Below the pieces are notes generated by a model. It was not told where the DNA came from. It saw only the letters and a list, made by a program, of their open reading frames with translations, and did no database searches. A program made the translations under genes and the position numbers. Of a stretch of 12,785 bases of DNA, positions 7,726 through 12,785 are shown piece after piece; position 1 is the first letter of the stretch; each line of letters begins with the position of its first letter. The stretch comes from Halocafeteria seosinensis (Eukaryota > Sar > Bigyra > Bicosoecida): NCBI GenBank assembly GCA_001687465.1, contig LVLI01001979.1, forward strand, positions 1 to 12,785, given 5' to 3'.

Positions 7726-7971
7726 CGAGTCTACGCAGTCGTGGAAAAAGCTTTTGACTTCCTTAAACACGCACATCCCGACATTGACAGCCCAGGGAAA
7801 ACGCTCTTGATGGATGGCCAAAAAGGTGAAGCCAAAGCGTTCGAGATCACCTTCTCTCACGGAGGACCATTTATCTGCTCAAATCACAGAGGTGACAACA
7901 TCGTGAGCAACTTTGGTAGAGTAGGGCACCAAGATGAAGATGCTGCATTAAGAGATAGTGCTCGTCTGTAA
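7726..7971 (+). mobile_element. MULE-like transposase fragment
   Basis: The frame is open from just after a TAA at 7723 to a TAA at 7969 (81 codons) and has no ATG near its start. Its core reads TLLMDGQKGEAKAFEITF, then FICSNHRGDNI. This matches the MULE transposase pattern of a D-G-x-K-A-L/F...F start followed about 20 residues later by C-x-x-H-x-x-x-N-I/V, where the Asp belongs to the catalytic triad and C/H to a conserved motif. MULE transposases are several hundred residues long, so this is a small remnant. The flanks show no other clear transposase blocks in this orientation. Assignment rests on motif recognition only. Confidence 0.5.
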
Positions 7972-7980
7972 CCAGGACAG

Positions 7981-8262
7981 CTATGACAAGGCAGTCGGAA
8001 CAGCTATTCGTATGGGCAACTGAGTAACTACTTGCCACCACAGCTGTCGTAAATCTTCCATTGGTTGCTTCGGTATCGATTTGGTATACACTATCGCGGC
8101 TTCAGGTAAGCGAGTGACATGCTTGCAAGCAGCTCCGTGAACCGTCACTTCATTCCAGCAACACTTTGGATATGCTACTGCAAATACAGGTTTCCACGAG
8201 ATAGTCCGTACAGTATTCCCCACCGGGCATTGATGACTGTCGCAGATGTCGGTCTGATCCAT
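7981..8262 (-). pseudogene. Possible SWIM-zinc-finger-like fragment
   Basis: An ATG-started minus-strand frame of 93 codons contains KCCWNEVTVHGAACKHVTRL. The spacing C-x10-C-x-H with a Gly before the second Cys recalls the SWIM zinc finger (C-x-C-xn-C-x-H), which often forms the C-terminus of MULE transposases. The first pair is CC rather than C-x-C, so a zinc site would be imperfect. It lies opposite to and just beyond the transposase-like fragment at 7726-7971, as expected for scrambled debris. It may be coincidence. Confidence 0.25.
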
Positions 8263-8776
8263 ATTGCTGGCCCAGCGGACATCGGTTCAAATTTGCTAAT
8301 GCAGACATCCTCTTCGTATCACGCCTATGGCAGAGGGGGTCAGGCTGTCCCTTTGTCTCCCACGCGCCCATGACGGACGATCTGTCCTCCCGTACACGTA
8401 TCGGAAACTACCGGTATTAGGGAGAGAGTCTCCGAGAGACCCGTCAAACTTAGCGGGGCTTTTGCATTCACACACATATATGTGACAGATAGCCCACCGG
8501 CATTCATTACAACGGTTGACGGACAACACTTGTTGCATGGCCACCGGTCACAGTGTCCATCCGCCAGAGTAACGTGACAGTATACAGTGTTAAAAGAAGA
8601 TAATGGGTACGGCGAAAACCATACGGTCCAGGTGACCTCCCAAACTCCACTTTCCCATTGCTGAACCCAATCATGATGATACAGTTGACCTCGTATATCC
8701 GTCAAATTGCCTGAAGCCCCTGTTGTTGTCAAAACATTTCGCCCGGACTCGTCCATTCCTAGGCGAGTCCGAGTGA
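8263..8776. other. Region upstream of the LRR array, no supported gene
   Basis: A 148-codon minus-strand frame (8340-8786) rich in Trp, Cys and Gly is open, but no family is recognised. On the plus strand the LRR frame can be followed back to an ATG at 8603, crossing only two TGA codons (8633 and 8774). An acceptor-like TCTATTTCAG ends at 8807 at the edge of the array. A missing 5' exon or a damaged N-terminus may lie here. Confidence 0.3.
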
Positions 8777-10455
8777 GGGAATTCACTGAAGAACCGGTCT
8801 ATTTCAGATTCCGCTTTCTCGCATTTGTCGAATCTGCTCTCGCTGAGCATGCGGAATTGCAGTCAGACGTCCATCACTGACTCTATGTTCCAGGTTCTAT
8901 CTAGTATGACTTTCCTGGATACTAGAGATTGTCCTGCGTTGATACATACAGATTCACCGTTTCAGCACTTAACCCGTCTGAGATCATTGAGAACAACCAA
9001 TCAGGTTTTTATTGGAGATTCTGCATTTCAACACTTGTCCCATCTGACTGCATTGAATATCGACGGCTGCTACCAAACGATCATGACCGATGCTGTCTTC
9101 CGGCATATGCGTAATTTGCACTCCCTAAGTATGCAAGAGTGCAGACAGAGGACTATTACAGATTGTGCGTTCCAGCATCTGCTTCATATATGCGAGGTTG
9201 CAACCAACCGACCATTACTGATGGTGCTTTCCAACATGTGTCGAATTTGACCTCTTTGTGTATAAGCAAATGCTCGCAGCCGACGATAACGGACTTTGCG
9301 TTTCAGCATCTCCCTCTTTTGAGAGCGTTGGATATGGAGGGATGCGATCAATCAACCATAACGGATTCCGCCTTCCGATACTTATCCTCCTTGACGTACC
9401 TGAACGCGGATAATTGCAATCACTATACAGTTACGTTCCTGGGCTTTCAGTACTTGCATAACTTAGAGAAATTTACTAACCCTTTGAAACTCTACTGTCG
9501 TGCTCAGCTGAATCGGTGGGGTGTAACTGATGCTGCCTTCGCGCATTTGCCCGATTTGAATTCGCTGGACATCGCAGGGTGCTATCAAACAACTATTACT
9601 GATTCTCCTTTTAAGCACTTAACCAGTTTGACCTCCCTGCAAATGATGGGATGTAATCAATCGACCATTACGGACTCTGCCTTCGGTCATTTATCTCGTC
9701 TGTGTACTTTGAGAATGGGACGTTGTAATCAATCGACCATTACAGACTCTGCTTTTCAACACTTCTCTCGATTGAAGTCTTTGGATATCCACTACTGCAG
9801 TCAGGAGACTATTAGAAACTGTGCCTTTCAGCATTTGTTGTCTTTGACCTCATTGACAATGCTTGGTTGTAATCAGTCAACAATAACAGACTCTGGGTTT
9901 CAGCACTTGTCCAATTTGAAGGCATTACGAATGAGTGGGTGTGTTCAAACGGCCATTACGGACTCTGCCTTTCAGCATTTACTTAATTTGACGTGGCTTG
10001 ATATATCGCAGTGCAACCAGTCGACTATTACGGATCTCGCATTTCGGTATTTGAAGAATGTGGTCTCATTGGATATGTGGGAATGCAGGCAAACTACGAT
10101 TTCCAATCTCGGCTTTCAGCACTTGTCGAATTTGACACGGTTGAATATCTGCAGATGCACTCAGTCCACCATTTCAGACTCGGCGTTTCAGCCTTTGTCT
10201 AATTTAGTATCGTTAGAAATGAGCGAATGTAGCCAAAGTACCATTACAGATTCTGCTTTTCAGCACTTGCCTCAGTTAGAATCGCTGGATATTGAGCGAT
10301 GCAATCAATCGACCATTACGGATTCCGCCTTTCGACATGTGGCTAATTTGACATCCTTAGATATGTGCGGATGCAACCAACGGACCATTACGGACTCAGT
10401 TTTCCGATATTTGCCTAAGTTAAAACAAACATTGGGGGCAACCTGGGGAAGCTGA
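8777..10455 (+). pseudogene. 24-residue leucine-rich-repeat protein, about 23 repeats, frameshifted
   Basis: The first segment is open from just after a TGA (8774-8776), with its first ATG at 8849, and carries about five and a half repeats. The phase then changes between 9182 and 9189, and the second segment runs to a TGA at 10453 with about 17 more. The unit is 24 residues (72 bp), consensus ITDSAFQHLSNLTSLDM then xxCNQST, like cysteine-containing LRRs of the F-box/AMN1 kind and similar arrays in protists. At the break, repeat 6 has 8 nt between the HL and the following Met codons where the other units have 21, so 13 bp are missing. The second segment has no ATG in LRR phase before 9190. Repeat 10 is irregular (extra residues around KLYCRAQLNRW). 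No F-box, kinase, signal peptide or membrane segment is visible, so this may be an LRR-only protein or one that lost its N-terminus. The repeats would form a curved solenoid for protein binding. Sequence error rather than decay would make it an intact gene. Confidence 0.8.
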
Positions 10456-10602
10456 GAACTTCGAGAACGAAATCGTAAGCAAGTCAGACGATGGGACGTT
10501 ATACGGAGGCAGTCTGAAAACATCAGCCGGTAACAGCCAATAGGGATCCGTTTGTCCATTCCCAGAAAATTTACGGTATCGAAAGACGGGACACCTCGAA
10601 GA
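10456..10602. other. Short gap between convergent genes
   Basis: The LRR array and the methyltransferase gene end here facing each other, 147 bp apart. No clear AATAAA signal is visible on either strand. Confidence 0.5.
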
Positions 10603-11663
10603 CTAGCTCCGATATACCTTATAGATAGTGTGACGATCCGAGCGTTGGGTGGTGGGAAGGTTGTCGAGAGGAATAACTTTTATGGTGAGTTTGTCATCTT
10701 CCTGGCATGCTTTCACAAAGGGTTCCGTGAATTCTCGGTGATCCTGCAATAATATCCATGCTTCCTTGATGCCATCCCCACCGTCCATTAACTCTCTTAG
10801 CGTGTGGAGTAGATCTTGCACACAGCTCACCGGTGCGGCTAAATCGGAAGCAATCAAAGCATCAAACGGCTTATCTGAGTGCATACGTTGGACGCTGTTG
10901 GTCTGTGCGGTATCTCCCCATTCCAATGCAGACGTCTTCACGGCGTTCTGTAATTCGTATCTGTGGATATGATCACTAGCTGTGGTAATGACGCGTGGAA
11001 GATCTGTGCAAACAACGCTTTTGGCACCAAGTACTGCAGCTATAATCCCAACTATACCTGCAAGTAATGCTATATCCATTATTATCGCATACTTTTCTCC
11101 TATGCACAAAACCCGTACCAGTACCGGCACCGATTTCGAGCAATCGCTTATTTTTCACGTCGAGGCACCACCACTCATTATCTTGATGCTCGATATACTT
11201 TCTCCTCAACGATTCCTCCAGCCATCGTGTGAACACTACAGCTCTGGGGAGCGAACATGGAACCATACGGTCAGCAAATCGTTACCGAACATTGTTTCGC
11301 ATTGCCTTACCCATCCCACACTCTGTTCCCAATTTCTTTGTGGTCCTCAGGAATTCTAATCTCCTTGTACTGTGGGTACCGCACGAGGTTATGCTCCAGC
11401 AAGTCATCGCTCAGTTCCATTCGAAACTCGCCTGAGGTCATGCTATCTCCCATGACATGTCTCCACAATTTCTCTCGCTCCCACGGTTGGGGACCACTCT
11501 CATCACTTCCACTTGCACTTTGGTGGTCTCTTTGTCAAGCCGTTAATTTTTGTGATTGTCGCTGTTTGTCCAGCACCACTTGTTCCAATTTACGCCGAAT
11601 GGAGCTGGGATCACCGTCATCATTATCATGTTTAGAAGAAGATGATGATGATGATGCTGCCAT
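10603..11663 (-). CDS. METTL21-like (Methyltransf_16) protein methyltransferase, three exons, in-frame TGA
   Basis: Exons 11663-11311, 11243-11119 and 11057-10603 are joined by introns of 67 bp (GTAAGG...CCCCAG) and 61 bp (GTACGG...TTGCAG), giving 310 codons and a TAG stop. The fold features are clear: RVWDGAVVFTRWLEE (114-128), where METTL21 proteins carry a VWDaa-hydrophobic helix, SAM-binding motif I LLEIGAGTGIVGI (152-164, split by intron 2 inside the Gly-rich loop), the acidic post-I segment VVCTDLP, then LEWGD and FDALIASDLAAP (224-235), and LRELM. Family members use S-adenosylmethionine to methylate lysines of chaperones or translation factors; the substrate here is unknown. The usual D-x-x-Y after the last strand is DLAA, without the Tyr. 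Codon 43 (11537-11535) is TGA inside an otherwise continuous Ser/Lys/Gln-rich extension. Met 71 (ATG at 11453) would give a 240-residue protein of normal family length, so the gene may still work. Confidence 0.85.
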
Positions 11664-11959
11664 TTTCGTATTTTGGGGCGTATGTACGATGAAATACAGT
11701 CAATCGTTGTATTCAATTTTTTCCCCTCTTTTTTTATATACAATCAATCCACCATGATTCCACCATATTACGATCTGTACGGTATGCATATGCATGCGTG
11801 TATAAACGCATACAGTGCTCAATTCAAACGAAGTTGAAGTTGGAAAGGTTCACTTTGATGGGCATTTACGCATGTTTGCAGGCGCCCATTACACCCTAGA
11901 AGTGTATTGTAGGAATATTTAGACGTATAAGATATAGAAATGACTGATAATAGGGTAGT
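11664..11959. promoter_or_regulatory. Shared upstream region of divergent methyltransferase and kelch genes
   Basis: The 296 bp between two divergent start codons probably hold both promoters. A T-rich stretch lies at 11716-11739. ATGCATATGCAT at 11784-11795 is a perfect 12-bp palindrome. Next to it, ATGCGT (11794-11799) and ACGCAT (11806-11811) are inverted copies with TATAAA (11801-11806) in and at the edge of the loop, about 155 bp upstream of the kelch ATG. Promoter use is inferred from layout only. Confidence 0.4.
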
Positions 11960-11972
11960 ATGGACGAACTAG
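11940..11972 (+). promoter_or_regulatory. Upstream ORF overlapping the kelch start codon
   Basis: An ATG at 11940-11942 with A at -3 opens a 10-codon frame ending in TAG at 11970-11972. It is out of phase with and spans the kelch ATG at 11960. If the 5' end of the mRNA lies upstream of 11940, ribosomes starting here would bypass the main start, lowering kelch translation. Confidence 0.4.
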
Positions 11973-12785
11973 AGGAAGAGGGAGGAGACTTCCTGAAGTG
12001 GCCCTCTCCCACGCAGTACCCACAGGAAGACGACGACGATACAGACGCTAAGCATGTTCATACTACACGATACGAAGCTGACGAGGAGTGCCAAGTATCC
12101 AACATTGCCTCCTCGTCGTCAATGGCAACGACAGTGGCTGCTAAAGCAAGAGGAGGCCATGGAAAAAGCTCTCCAACTGGAGCAGGGTCTGCTGCTGCTT
12201 CAGCGCCTTTAATGCGCTCCATACAAGATGATACAGGCGAAGATAGCCAGGACCAAGAGGATGGCTATCATGGGAAAATTGGCATCCATGATAAAGGTGG
12301 AGCGACGAGGAAACGAGGAGGGGAACCTTTGGAGGAAGAGACTTTCCGCGTTCGGTGGCACAATTTGTCCCATGACGTCAAAGAAGATACCGTCTATCCT
12401 GTGACGGACCGCTGCTCTATAGCCGCTTGCGAAGCTCCAGGGGACACAGGGGGTATCCTCGCGTGTGGAGGATATGATGATAATGTGCTGCATTCGTTCC
12501 ATGATATGTTCAAACTGAGTATGTCCGCGTTGGAATGGGGTCTGCTTCGCCCATCTGCCGAAGAGAGATGCTTCACGCATGCATCAATGTTTTCGGTCCA
12601 TATCGCTCCAGACTGTCCAAAGCGTGTCTTTGTCATAGGGGCATTGGATACGGAATCTCCCCTGGAGAGTCAAAGGACCACTGATGACAACACTGGATTA
12701 CGAAGGAAGGAGTCGTTGCCATCTCAGGTGGGTCCGACCACTGGAGATAATGGAAAATACTTGGAAGTATGGGAATGGCTTACAG
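11960..12785 (+). CDS. Kelch-repeat protein, N-terminal part
   Basis: An ATG at 11960 (A at -3, G at +4, in-frame TAG at 11951-11953) opens 275 codons without a stop to the right edge. Residues 1-125 are acidic and Ser/Gly/Lys-rich (EEEGG, QEDDDD, DSQDQEDG) and probably disordered. From about 130 the sequence becomes a kelch beta-propeller: VRWHNLS, then RCSIAAC...GILACGGYDDN with the Gly-Gly pair and LHSFHDMFKLSMSALEWGLL (151-196), the aromatic and Trp spacing of a kelch blade. A second blade follows (CFTHASMF, RVFVIGALD, YLEVWEWL, 204-274). The second is interrupted by a Ser/Thr/Lys loop (about 231-262). Kelch propellers bind other proteins; the C-terminal blades and any partner domain lie outside the window. 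A CAG/GTGGGT donor-like site near 12727 seems unused because the frame beyond fits the blade. It is divergent from the methyltransferase gene. Confidence 0.8.
   Translation, partial: MDELEEEGGDFLKWPSPTQYPQEDDDDTDAKHVHTTRYEADEECQVSNIASSSSMATTVAAKARGGHGKSSPTGAGSAAASAPLMRSIQDDTGEDSQDQEDGYHGKIGIHDKGGATRKRGGEPLEEETFRVRWHNLSHDVKEDTVYPVTDRCSIAACEAPGDTGGILACGGYDDNVLHSFHDMFKLSMSALEWGLLRPSAEERCFTHASMFSVHIAPDCPKRVFVIGALDTESPLESQRTTDDNTGLRRKESLPSQVGPTTGDNGKYLEVWEWLT

Noticed and set aside
8340-8786. 148-codon minus-strand frame rich in Trp and Cys.
   Set aside because: Open but with no family resemblance, no splice partner and no support; kept only as a note on the region.
8773-8807. GTGAGG...TTTCAG segment looking like a 35-bp intron before the LRR array.
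   Set aside because: Removing 35 bp would put the following repeats out of phase with the sequence upstream, and it is far shorter than the supported introns.
8603-11537. Possible reassignment of UGA to a sense codon, because the methyltransferase extension and the sequence upstream of the LRR array cross only TGA stops.
   Set aside because: More than 1,400 well-supported codons in the Gly/Gln-rich, ankyrin-SAM, LRR and kelch frames contain no internal TGA and use TGG for Trp. The stretch 8603-8807 is only 68 codons, so lacking TAA/TAG is not improbable. The ankyrin-SAM and LRR frames also end naturally at TGA.
11257-11757. 166-codon plus-strand frame with an Asp run.
   Set aside because: It is antisense to exon 1 of the methyltransferase; its Asp run is the complement of the Ser run after the methyltransferase ATG.

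Overview
The window is nuclear DNA of a microbial eukaryote. Several genes are interrupted by short GT-AG introns (61-147 bp, almost all with CAG acceptors). Genes lie close together on both strands, ATG contexts are Kozak-like, and the families are eukaryotic: ankyrin-SAM, kelch, a METTL21-type methyltransferase and a 24-residue leucine-rich-repeat protein. No bacterial operon structure, tRNA, rRNA or CRISPR was seen. A compact protist or alga is likely (diatom- or stramenopile-like genomes fit), but nothing here fixes the lineage.

Layout from left to right. 1-1423 (minus): the first 433 codons of a Gly/Ser/Pro/Gln-rich protein of unknown function, two exons, running off the left edge. 1424-2183: no convincing gene, but bZIP/bHLH-type palindromes upstream of that gene and a minus-strand poly(A)-like tract. 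2184-2489 (minus): a weak candidate small hydrophobic ORF. 2662-4192 (minus): a complete six-exon ankyrin-SAM adaptor with an acidic Ser/Gly/Glu tail, the best gene in the window. 4345-5995: repeat-rich DNA with three copies of a GC-rich dispersed repeat (two forming an inverted pair) and a Ser/Pro/Gln minisatellite reading frame that switches frame. 6134-6721 (minus): a broken, unidentified gene. 7114-7506 (plus): a likely two-exon small protein. 7726-8262: fragments resembling a MULE-type transposase. 8777-10455 (plus): an array of about 23 leucine-rich repeats broken by a 13-bp deletion. 10603-11663 (minus): a three-exon METTL21-like protein methyltransferase with an in-frame TGA in its N-terminal extension. 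11960-12785 (plus): the start of a kelch-repeat protein, divergent from the methyltransferase across a 296-bp shared upstream region.

The genes do not form an obvious pathway. The central part (about 4.3-10.5 kb) looks like an accessory or decaying segment with repeats, transposase debris and broken frames. The flanks carry better-preserved genes: the Gly/Gln-rich gene and ankyrin-SAM gene on the left, the methyltransferase and kelch genes on the right. I found no convincing new multi-gene system. The most useful observations are reading-frame lesions, exon/repeat correspondence in the ankyrin gene, and the dispersed repeat family.
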